Of a stretch of DNA of 64,000 bases, positions 57,585 to 64,000 are shown piece by piece. The stretch is from assembly GCF_944324745.1 (NCBI RefSeq), contig NZ_CALUXO010000056.1, positions 1-64,000 on the forward strand, written 5' to 3'. A program made the translations under genes and the position numbers. Below the pieces are notes generated by a model. The model was not told where the DNA came from, ran no database searches, and saw nothing but the letters and a program-made list of their open reading frames with translations. Source of the DNA: an uncultured Thomasclavelia sp. Its GTDB lineage: Bacteria; Bacillota_I; Bacilli_A; Erysipelotrichales; Coprobacillaceae. Each line of letters opens with the position of its first letter. Within the stretch, counting starts at the first letter, position 1.

Positions 57585-57783
57585 CATAGAAGCATAAAAA
57601 GCAACTGATAGTCTGATAATTATTGTAGTGGCTAATAGTTATTTTTACTTTATAATTGCTTTTATTAAATAGGGTAACAACTGCCCGAATAAACGCCTGG
57701 GGAGATAGTAGGGATACGAGGTCGATGAAACAGGAAACCGATAATGGTAGTTCAAATATTATTTAGATTTAATGGGCGGAGGA
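57585..57783 (+). promoter_or_regulatory. Structured 5' leader of alr, candidate riboswitch
   Basis: The 301-base gap before alr includes a folded leader. AAAAGCAA (57597-57604) pairs with TTGCTTTT (57656-57663), enclosing a 9-bp hairpin (57616-57624/57634-57642) with a 9-nt loop. Then comes GGG…CCC (57672-57674/57684-57686) and a purine-rich, G/C-richer stretch to 57750. TGGGCGGAGG, the ribosome site (57773-57782), can pair with upstream CTGCCC (57681-57686) or CGCC (57694-57697), which would hide it. No known class was recognised. A -10-like GATATACTT is near 57571. Bases 57490-57560 hold a GGCCTAGGCC palindrome and a CAAAAAT/ATTTTTG hairpin. Confidence 0.5.
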
Positions 57784-57790
57784 AATATAA

Positions 57791-58864
57791 ATGAGTTTGT
57801 ATCGTGATACATATGCACAAATTAATTTGAGAAATCTAAAGGAAAATATTGAAACGACATATAAAAAATTTAAGCGACCATTAATGGCGGTTATTAAAGC
57901 TGATGCTTATGGTCATGGATATCAAGAAGTAGCTAGTTATATTAAGGATATTGATTATATTGAAATGTTTGCCGTGGCTACTTTATATGAAGCAATTGAA
58001 TTAAGAGAGCTGGGAATTGAAAAAGGGATCTTAGTTTTAGGGGCGGTTCCAACAACAAAAGAAGAAATTGATTTAGCGATTAAATATGATATATCTTTGA
58101 CGATGATTTCGTTAGAATATTTGCATCATCTAACTTCATTAATTGATGACAAGCCTTTAAAAGTTCATATTAAATTAGATACTGGTATGCATCGAATTGG
58201 GCTAACTTCTAGACAAGAATTAGAGGAATTAATGAATACTGTCGATCGTAATAAATTTATATTAGATGGTATTTTCACTCATTATGCAACTGCTGATGGT
58301 GATGATGTGGCTTTTAATCAACAACGAGAATTATTTTATCAAATGATTGATGGCTATCAATTTAAATATGTTCATTGTTGTAATAGTGCTGCAATGACTT
58401 ATCATCATGATACTGGTTCTAATTTGGGAAGAATTGGAATCGTTATGTATGGAATTGATCCAGCTGGTAATGAAACCGACGAATTTAAACAGGTGATGTC
58501 TTTATTTTCCAAGGTATCAATGGTTAAACAAATTAATCAAGGTGAGCGAGTTGGCTATGGGTTAACCTATCAGGCCAAGGAAAATGAATATATTGCGACA
58601 ATTCCGATTGGTTATGCTGATGGACTGATTCGTAAAAATCAAGGACGTAAAGTTTATATTAATGGAAATTATTACCAGATTGTAGGTCGCGTATGTATGG
58701 ATCAAATGATGGTAAAAGTAGACGAGACAGTTAAAGCTGGTGATCAAGTAGAAATTTTTGGTGATCATATTTCATTGGCCAGTATGGCTAAAGATTTGGA
58801 AACAATCCCATATGAGATTACTTGTTTAATTTCTAAAAGAGTTGAGCGGGTTTATATAAAATAA
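57791..58864 (+). CDS. alr: Alanine racemase
   Basis: A 357-residue PLP enzyme interconverting L- and D-alanine for peptidoglycan. PLP Lys36 is in AVIKADAYGHGY; LDTGMHRIGL and NLGRIGIVMYGI are barrel landmarks; the second catalytic base Tyr is in VGYGLTYQA and the carboxylated/Arg region in YADGLIRKNQG. CMDQMMV follows. GGCGGAGG lies before ATG 57791 and may be masked by the leader RNA. It follows the YdcC-like gene as in Bacillus. Confidence 0.95.
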   Translation: MSLYRDTYAQINLRNLKENIETTYKKFKRPLMAVIKADAYGHGYQEVASYIKDIDYIEMFAVATLYEAIELRELGIEKGILVLGAVPTTKEEIDLAIKYDISLTMISLEYLHHLTSLIDDKPLKVHIKLDTGMHRIGLTSRQELEELMNTVDRNKFILDGIFTHYATADGDDVAFNQQRELFYQMIDGYQFKYVHCCNSAAMTYHHDTGSNLGRIGIVMYGIDPAGNETDEFKQVMSLFSKVSMVKQINQGERVGYGLTYQAKENEYIATIPIGYADGLIRKNQGRKVYINGNYYQIVGRVCMDQMMVKVDETVKAGDQVEIFGDHISLASMAKDLETIPYEITCLISKRVERVYIK

Positions 58865-58903
58865 AATTAGCAATATTTGTGGCTTTGATCAAGGAGGTCA
58901 AAA

Positions 58904-59557
58904 ATGGACAAAATACCAGATCCAAATACCATTTTTCCTAATGAATATAAAACTTCATGTTTTATTAAAAATGTGATTACAGCGCCAAATATCATCATTG
59001 GTGATTATACCTACTATGATGATGAAATAGCACCAACTGAGTTTGAAAAGAATAATGTTTTATTTAATTATTCAGAATTTGGTGATAAGCTGATTATTGG
59101 AAAATTCTGTCAAATAGCTTCAGGAACTAAATTTATCGTGGGTCCGGCCAATCACCGTCTTGATAGCATTACAACTTACCCGTTTAATGTTTTTGGTGGT
59201 CTTTGGCAAGAAAATACACCAGAGCATATGAGTCAATTACCGTTTAAAGGAGATATTGTAATAGGCAATGATGTCTGGATTGGACGAGAGAGTGTCATTA
59301 TGCCAGGAGTGAAAATTGGTGATGGTGCAATTATTGCGGCTTATTCAATTGTTACTAAAGATGTTGAGCCATATAGTGTTGTAGGTGGTAATCCAGCTAA
59401 GTTTATTAAAAAGCGGTTTAATGACGAGTTAATTGATTTATTATTGCAGTTTAAATGGTGGGATTTAAAACCTGATGAATTAGTTAATATCTTGCCATTA
59501 TTGTGTGATTTTGATTTAGAGCGGGTTACTAAACAGATCAAAGAATTAATGAAGTAA
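58904..59557 (+). CDS. Vat/CatB-type xenobiotic O-acetyltransferase
   Basis: A 217-residue left-handed beta-helix acetyltransferase. Residues about 60-165 carry hexapeptide repeats (IIGKFC, IVIGNDVWIGRESVIMPGVKIGDGAIIAAYSIVTKDV). The catalytic His is in GPANHRLDSITTYPFNVFG and the acyl-CoA end in VVGGNPAKFIKKRF, closely following streptogramin A acetyltransferases (Vat) and CatB-type enzymes by eye. Resistance to streptogramin A or chloramphenicol is possible but not implied; many chromosomal homologues have unknown substrates. GGAGG precedes ATG 58904. It is 39 bases after alr with no clear terminator between. Confidence 0.85.
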   Translation: MDKIPDPNTIFPNEYKTSCFIKNVITAPNIIIGDYTYYDDEIAPTEFEKNNVLFNYSEFGDKLIIGKFCQIASGTKFIVGPANHRLDSITTYPFNVFGGLWQENTPEHMSQLPFKGDIVIGNDVWIGRESVIMPGVKIGDGAIIAAYSIVTKDVEPYSVVGGNPAKFIKKRFNDELIDLLLQFKWWDLKPDELVNILPLLCDFDLERVTKQIKELMK

Positions 59558-59561
59558 AGCA

Positions 59562-59604
59562 AAAAAGATTGTTACAATGAAAATAATTGCAACAATCTTT
59601 TTAT
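59562..59604. terminator. Bidirectional terminator after the acetyltransferase
   Basis: AAAAAGATTGTT (59562-59573) and AACAATCTTTTT (59591-59602), with inner CAAT/ATTG pairs. Confidence 0.88.
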
Positions 59605-60023
59605 TATTCATACATTTGTGTTAAACGATAATAAGTAATGGCACCAGTACGACTAGTTTTAACTTCGCCATCTTCATAAACGATTGTTTGAGGAACGGTC
59701 GAATTAGTAATTCCCAAATCTTCTTCTAGCCAATTAGCATAATCATCATCATCAGATACATCAACGTAATACAATTTTTCACCACGATGGTTTTCAACAA
59801 ATTGAGTCATCGTTGCTTGATATGATTGGGTAGTTGTATCATCATCGTTACCAATAACAACGACAAAACTGTCATCGGCTTCGACTTTATCAACTAGTTT
59901 ATCTTGAGAAATAGTTGTATATTCTACATAAACAATCTTACGGTAAACAATTAGTCCAATAAAAACCACCAATATTATCCCAAAGATACTAATTTCTTTC
60001 CATAATTTTTTAATTTTATCCAT
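59604..60023 (-). CDS. Membrane-anchored thioredoxin-like protein lacking CxxC
   Basis: A 139-residue protein with one N-terminal helix (about 13-32) and an extracytoplasmic thioredoxin-like domain: VVVIGNDDDTTT where a redox CxxC would sit, LYYVDVSDDDDYANWL and a cis-Pro strand VPQTIVYEDGE. It resembles bacteriocin-transport accessory type proteins, but no catalytic Cys is present, so a binding role is more likely. GGAGG precedes ATG 60023; the frame to 60059 has no site. Confidence 0.7.
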   Translation of the reverse strand: MDKIKKLWKEISIFGIILVVFIGLIVYRKIVYVEYTTISQDKLVDKVEADDSFVVVIGNDDDTTTQSYQATMTQFVENHRGEKLYYVDVSDDDDYANWLEEDLGITNSTVPQTIVYEDGEVKTSRTGAITYYRLTQMYE

Positions 60024-60084
60024 GATAAGCCTCCATAAAATACTATTATATAATATCAAAAAAATAGGCTAAACACAATATTAA

Positions 60085-60113
60085 ATAAATAAGGGATATG
60101 TAAACATATCCCT
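60085..60113 (-). terminator. Terminator of galE
   Basis: On minus, AGGGATATG/CATATCCCT (60113-60105/60100-60092) with a 4-nt loop is followed by TATTTATTT. Confidence 0.82.
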
Positions 60114-60120
60114 AAATTGA

Positions 60121-61119
60121 TTATTTATGTTTTAAAGCATAATTCCAAGTGTCACGACACATATCTTCAATTCCTTTAGTAGCTACCCAATCAAGTTCTT
60201 TTTTAGCTCTTGATGGATCAGCGTAACAAGTAGCAATATCACCAGGTCGCCGATCTTTGATTTCGTATTTAACTTTTACGTTATTAACACGTTCAAAAGT
60301 TTTAACCAAGTCTAAAACACTATATCCAGTACCAGTTCCTAGGTTACAAATATGAACCCCAGGTTCGCTGTAATGTTCAATTGCTTTGACATGTCCTTTA
60401 GCTAAATCAACGACATGAATATAATCACGAACACCAGTACCATCCGGTGTATCATAATCATTACCAAAGACACCTAAGCATTCTAGCTCACCAGTTGCTA
60501 CTTTCATGATATATGGCATTAAATTATTAGGAATTCCTTTAGGATCTTCACCTAATAAACCTGATTCATGTGCGCCAATAGGATTAAAATATCTTAATAA
60601 AGAAACTGACATCCAAGGACAAGCATGTTGTACATCAGTTAGAATTCTTTCCATCATTGCTTTACTAGTACCATAAGGATTAGTAGTATCACCAAGTTTA
60701 CAATCTTCAGTAATTGGAACTACTTCTGGATCACCGTAAACTGTAGCGCTTGATGAAAAGACGATTTGTTTAACATGATATTTTTTCATCATCTTACTAA
60801 TAATTAATGTTGTCATTAAATTATTAGTATAATATTCAATTGGCTTTTCTACAGATTCACCAACTGCTTTAAAAGCAGCACAATGAATAATAGCATCAAT
60901 TTCATTTTCTTTGAAGACAGCTTCAGTTTTTGCTTCATCTAAAACATTAAATTCATAGAATTTAACAGCTTTACCGGTAATTTCTTTAATATTATCTAAT
61001 ACTTCTGGTTTAGAGTTGGAAAAATCATCAATTACAATAACTCCATAACCAGCTTCTAATAATTCAACACAGATGTGACTGCCGATATAACCAGCACCAC
61101 CAGTAACTAAAACATTCAT
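60121..61119 (-). CDS. galE: UDP-glucose 4-epimerase
   Basis: A 332-residue short-chain dehydrogenase-type epimerase for UDP-glucose/UDP-galactose. VTGGAGYIGSHI is the NAD loop, FSSSATVYGDP the catalytic Ser strand, YGTSKAMME the YxxxK pair and LRYFNPIGAHESG the substrate loop. GGGGG precedes ATG 61119. It serves galactose use and surface polysaccharide supply. No galK/galT adjoin. Confidence 0.95.
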   Translation of the reverse strand: MNVLVTGGAGYIGSHICVELLEAGYGVIVIDDFSNSKPEVLDNIKEITGKAVKFYEFNVLDEAKTEAVFKENEIDAIIHCAAFKAVGESVEKPIEYYTNNLMTTLIISKMMKKYHVKQIVFSSSATVYGDPEVVPITEDCKLGDTTNPYGTSKAMMERILTDVQHACPWMSVSLLRYFNPIGAHESGLLGEDPKGIPNNLMPYIMKVATGELECLGVFGNDYDTPDGTGVRDYIHVVDLAKGHVKAIEHYSEPGVHICNLGTGTGYSVLDLVKTFERVNNVKVKYEIKDRRPGDIATCYADPSRAKKELDWVATKGIEDMCRDTWNYALKHK

Positions 61120-61174
61120 AATTAACCCCCATTTCGCTATCTATAATAGCATTTTTGATTTACGATTAAAAGTT

Positions 61175-63223
61175 TTATTTTACAACTTCACGAACGACAG
61201 CATCACTTGCAAACTCATAATCTAAAAATTCCATTTCAAAAACACCTTGTCCTTGAGTAATAGAACGTAAATCAACAGCATAATTCATTACTTCACGCAT
61301 TGGTGCTTCGGCAACGATTTTAATCAATCCATCATCTAAAACATCGCTTCCAATTACTCGTGCTCGCTTAGTGTTAAAATTACTCATAATATCACCAGTA
61401 TAGGCTTCATCAACAATAACTTTCATTTTCATGTATGGTTCTAATAAAGCAGGACTAGCTTTAGGAATAGCTTCTTTAAAACACATCATAGTGGCTGTTT
61501 TAAAGGCCATTTCAGATGAATCGACGGTGTGATAAGATCCATCAACTAATGTAGCTTTGATTCCTAAAACCGGATAACCAGCTAAGACACCGCTTTTAAC
61601 ACTTTCAATCAAGCCTTTTTCAACTGCTGGGAAATAAGATTTAGGAACAGCACCACCAAATACTTTTTCTTCAAAAACATATGATTCATCATAATTGTGA
61701 GTTGGTTCAAAAGTAATTTCAACTTCACCGAATTGTCCATGACCACCAGATTGTTTTTTGTATCTAGTTCTTTGGGTAACAGATTTTTTGATTGTTTCAC
61801 GATATGGAATCTTGATATCTTCTAAAGTTGCATCCACTTTGAATTTTGTTTTTAATTTGTTTAAAAGGGTATCAAGATGAATATCACCAATACCATAGAT
61901 ACATTGTTGTTTAGTTTCACTATTTGATGTGAATTTTAATGTTAGATCTTCTTCCAATAATTTGCTGATAGCATTGGCTATCTTTTCTTCATTACTTTTT
62001 CCTACTGGTACCAGGGCTTTTCCATAATATGGAGTAGAAAACTTAATTTCAGGAACAATTATTTGATATCCAGCAATACATAAAGTATCATTAGTTTTTG
62101 AATAAGATAATTTAGTTAATGCTCCAATATCACCAGCATGTAAGCAATCAACAGGAACTAATTCTTTACCAACAGGCTGATATAATTTAGTAATTTTTTC
62201 CACTTCTTTTTGTTTAACATTATATAGCTGACTGCCACTATAAACAGTACCAGTTACTACTTTAAATAATGATGTACGACCAACAAATGGATCAGCTACA
62301 GTTTTGAAGATGAAAATACTTGCAGGTAAGCTTTCATCATAGCCAATAATTTCTTCTTCGTTTTTATCAATATTATTAACAATTATAGAGTTGCTCATAT
62401 CACCAGCAGCGCTAAAGAAAGCAACCATGGAATTTAAGATAATTTGAATTCCGATTTGATCAGTACCACAAAGTACAGGAATGATATTTTTGTTTACAAC
62501 TCCTTGACGTAAAGCTAAAGAAATTTCTTCTTTAGTAAAAGGTTCTTCATTAATGTATTTTTCTAGCAGTTCATCACTAGTATTAGCTACGGCTTCATCG
62601 ATCATTTCTTTAATTGGCATAACTTCATCCATTAATTCTTCAGGAATATCAGCTTTATAAGTATGATCGCCATCAAAAAGTCTACCTTCCATCTTAGCAA
62701 CATTGACATAACCAATCATCTTATTGTCTTCCATGATTGGGACTTGGATAGGGGCAATAACTTTACCATATGTGTCTTTTAACTGCTGTAGTTTTGTTGG
62801 ATAATCGCTATTAGGGTTATCTAAACCGTTGATATATATTATTTTGGCTTTGTCTTTAGCTTTATACATTGCTTGTTTAGTACCAGCGCTAATTCCAGCT
62901 GTAGCTGGATCAATGATCAAAGCTGATTCACAAACACTTAAGGCTGCTTCACATTCACCGACAAAATCAAATGTCCCAGGAACATCAATTAAATTGATTT
63001 TACAATTATTCCATTCAACTGGAATTACAGATAAGTTGACTGATGATTTACGATTGATTTCTTCATCGCTGTAGTCACTTAACGTATTTCCTTCATTGAT
63101 GTTTCCAGTTCGATTAATCAAACCGCTTCGATAAGCCATCGCTTCGACAATAGTGGTTTTTCCACAACCAGAATGTCCTAATACGGCAACATTACCGATT
63201 TCGTTTGCATGATAAGTTCTCAT
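61175..63223 (-). CDS. Elongation factor G-like translational GTPase (EF-G paralogue)
   Basis: A 682-residue five-domain EF-G paralogue. The P-loop is GHSGCGKTT (about 16-24) rather than the canonical AHIDAGKTT of EF-G; the switch 2 is DVPGTFDF; the G4 motif NKxD appears as NGLD, so guanine specificity may be reduced or altered. Domain IV and V landmarks (SGGHGQFGEV, FGGAVPKSYFPAVEKG, MSNFNTKRARVIG) are present. This is the EFG-like group found beside a standard fusA in many clostridia; its role is not settled. AAAGGTGG precedes ATG 63223. Confidence 0.88.
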   Translation of the reverse strand: MRTYHANEIGNVAVLGHSGCGKTTIVEAMAYRSGLINRTGNINEGNTLSDYSDEEINRKSSVNLSVIPVEWNNCKINLIDVPGTFDFVGECEAALSVCESALIIDPATAGISAGTKQAMYKAKDKAKIIYINGLDNPNSDYPTKLQQLKDTYGKVIAPIQVPIMEDNKMIGYVNVAKMEGRLFDGDHTYKADIPEELMDEVMPIKEMIDEAVANTSDELLEKYINEEPFTKEEISLALRQGVVNKNIIPVLCGTDQIGIQIILNSMVAFFSAAGDMSNSIIVNNIDKNEEEIIGYDESLPASIFIFKTVADPFVGRTSLFKVVTGTVYSGSQLYNVKQKEVEKITKLYQPVGKELVPVDCLHAGDIGALTKLSYSKTNDTLCIAGYQIIVPEIKFSTPYYGKALVPVGKSNEEKIANAISKLLEEDLTLKFTSNSETKQQCIYGIGDIHLDTLLNKLKTKFKVDATLEDIKIPYRETIKKSVTQRTRYKKQSGGHGQFGEVEITFEPTHNYDESYVFEEKVFGGAVPKSYFPAVEKGLIESVKSGVLAGYPVLGIKATLVDGSYHTVDSSEMAFKTATMMCFKEAIPKASPALLEPYMKMKVIVDEAYTGDIMSNFNTKRARVIGSDVLDDGLIKIVAEAPMREVMNYAVDLRSITQGQGVFEMEFLDYEFASDAVVREVVK

Positions 63224-63425
63224 AAAATACCACCTTTCTAAATTAAAATGAACTTCTTATATTTATTTTATCATATAGTCAGTTAAAAACACTAGAACAT
63301 AATCAAGAATTTAGTTTATTTTGGAAATTAAAATTATTGATTGAGGAAAATGGGCATTTTATTTTGAAAGGTTAGATTGATTTTCGATAAAATTTAAAAA
63401 AAATCAAAAAAATGACAAAAAGGTA

Positions 63426-63454
63426 TTGACCAAATTAAAAATTACTGGTATATT
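63426..63454 (+). promoter_or_regulatory. Promoter of the tRNA cluster
   Basis: TTGACC (63426-63431), 17-bp spacer, TATATT (63449-63454), about 17 bases before the first tRNA. The rest of 63224-63425 is AT-rich and shows nothing else. Confidence 0.75.
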
Positions 63455-63471
63455 TATGAGGTACCGTTCGA

Positions 63472-63547
63472 GGAGGCTTAGCTCAGTTGGGAGAGCATCT
63501 GCCTTACAAGCAGAGGGTCAGCGGTTCGAGCCCGTTAGCCTCCACCA
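63472..63547 (+). tRNA. tRNA-Val (anticodon TAC)
   Basis: Acceptor GGAGGCT/AGCCTCC closes a full cloverleaf; the anticodon loop CTTACAA gives TAC. A GGTTCGAGCC T arm and encoded CCA are present. Confidence 0.95.
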
Positions 63548-63553
63548 TTATTT

Positions 63554-63629
<76 letters not shown>

Positions 63630-63636
63630 TTTTTTT

Positions 63637-63712
63637 GACCCCTTAGCTCAGATGGTAGAGCATTTGACTTTTAATCAAAGGGTCGGGCGTTCGAATCGCC
63701 CAGGGGTCACCA
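63637..63712 (+). tRNA. tRNA-Lys (anticodon TTT)
   Basis: Acceptor GACCCCT/AGGGGTC; anticodon loop CTTTTAA within TTGA/TCAA gives TTT. T arm GTTCGAATC, encoded CCA. Confidence 0.95.
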
Positions 63713-63717
63713 CTTAT

Positions 63718-63791
63718 GCAGGTGTAGTTCAATGGTAGAACTTCAGCCTTCCAAGCTGACTACGTGAGTTCGATTCTCATCACCTGCTCCA
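63718..63791 (+). tRNA. tRNA-Gly (anticodon TCC)
   Basis: Acceptor GCAGGTG/CACCTGC; anticodon loop CTTCCAA within CAGC/GCTG gives TCC. Last of the four, encoded CCA. Confidence 0.95.
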
Positions 63792-63801
63792 TTAAAAAAA
63801 T

Positions 63802-63824
63802 AAAGCCTTTTAAAGGCTTTTTTT
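63802..63824 (+). terminator. Terminator of the tRNA cluster
   Basis: AAAGCC/GGCTTT (63802-63807/63815-63820) followed by T's. Confidence 0.85.
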
Positions 63825-63943
63825 GTATCTTGGAATGAAAAGTTACTTTTTACTTTTAAAAATGCGATTTGTTTGGTAAAATGATAAATGGCTTTTTATG
63901 CCTGTATCATTTCATTCTTAATAAGGGAGGTAATTTGAAATCC

Positions 63944-64000
63944 ATGGCAAAACAGGATATGATCGAACTTGATGGTATCGTACAAGACACATTACCCAAT
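63944..64000 (+). CDS. infA: Translation initiation factor IF-1 (partial, cut by window end)
   Basis: The first 19 residues, MAKQDMIELDGIVQDTLPN, are a clear IF-1 start; the gene runs off the window. GGGAGG ends at 63930, 13 bases before ATG 63944 but only four before an in-frame TTG at 63935, so three extra residues are possible. In Firmicutes infA usually leads into rpmJ, rpsM and rpoA; here it begins right after a tRNA cluster instead of map. Confidence 0.9.
   Translation, partial: MAKQDMIELDGIVQDTLPN

Noticed and set aside
57615-57642. ATTGTAG…AGTTAT in the alr leader as a third copy of the V-ATPase/DUF2798 core
   Set aside because: The central bases and spacing differ and the surrounding stems do not match; I treat it as an independent structure.
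57691-57705. CGCCTGGGGAG in the alr leader, which looks like a 16S rRNA segment
   Set aside because: Only about 11 bases match and neighbouring rRNA sequence is absent; a chance match within a structured leader.

Overview
The window is AT-rich Firmicutes chromosome. The closest overall fit is an anaerobic gut Erysipelotrichia (Clostridium ramosum / Thomasclavelia / Coprobacillus type). The supporting signs are glycine-radical ribonucleotide reductase (nrdD-nrdG), a complete bacterial V-type ATPase operon, sortase signals of the KTGD type, strong AGGAGG ribosome sites, CCA-encoding tRNAs and no respiratory genes. This placement is inferred from gene content and style; no database search was possible.

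Layout. 0-1.1 kb: a 5'-truncated iron-dependent alcohol dehydrogenase. 1.1-5.2 kb: a structured leader, a Cys-rich mini-ORF with a terminator, and a giant SpaA/Cna-B surface adhesin. 5.3-10.4 kb: small protein, M19 dipeptidase, a hairpin array that may encode a small RNA, an RpiR regulator, two-subunit class I fumarase and a VanY-type carboxypeptidase. 10.5-19.4 kb: radical SAM protein, GH1 phospho-beta-glucosidase, nrdD-nrdG, a small membrane protein, Xaa-Pro aminopeptidase (minus strand) and a DUF2798 membrane protein. 19.4-29.7 kb: the V-ATPase operon, with two subunit-I genes. The DUF2798 gene and the V-ATPase operon are preceded by the same kind of leader RNA. 29.7-37.6 kb: an orphan BrxF-like P-loop protein, an operon of a 1029-residue FG-GAP-repeat membrane protein with an ABC-2 exporter, a ROK kinase, aroD and an unknown protein. 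37.6-47 kb: asnB (minus strand), then 6-phospho-alpha-glucosidase, three overlapping or near-overlapping regulators (RpiR, RpiR, LacI) and a DUF1593 lipoprotein, then an SPFH/NfeD cluster on minus. 47.3-54.3 kb: a 2339-residue secreted GH3-CBM-GH30 protein. 54.4-63.2 kb: thiol-disulfide lipoprotein, deoD, HAD phosphatase, DUF378, a YdcC/LolA-like protein next to alr, a Vat-like acetyltransferase, a thioredoxin-fold membrane protein, galE and an EF-G paralogue. 63.4-64 kb: four tRNAs (Val, Thr, Lys, Gly) and the start of infA.

The common theme is carbohydrate capture and fermentation in the gut: surface adhesin, large secreted glycosidase, intracellular phospho-glycosidases and their sugar-phosphate-sensing regulators. 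Most transcription units end in clear intrinsic hairpins, and several stop codons lie inside the terminator stem.

The most interesting unexplained signals are in non-coding DNA. One is a run of four hairpins at 6.64-6.78 kb, all presenting GGGAA (or UUCCC on the other strand) in their loops. The second is the paired leader RNA with a conserved 16-nt core upstream of DUF2798 and the V-ATPase. The third is the structured alr leader. The fourth is a 20-bp motif, 19/20 identical, bracketing the 5.8-kb glucosidase/regulator cluster.
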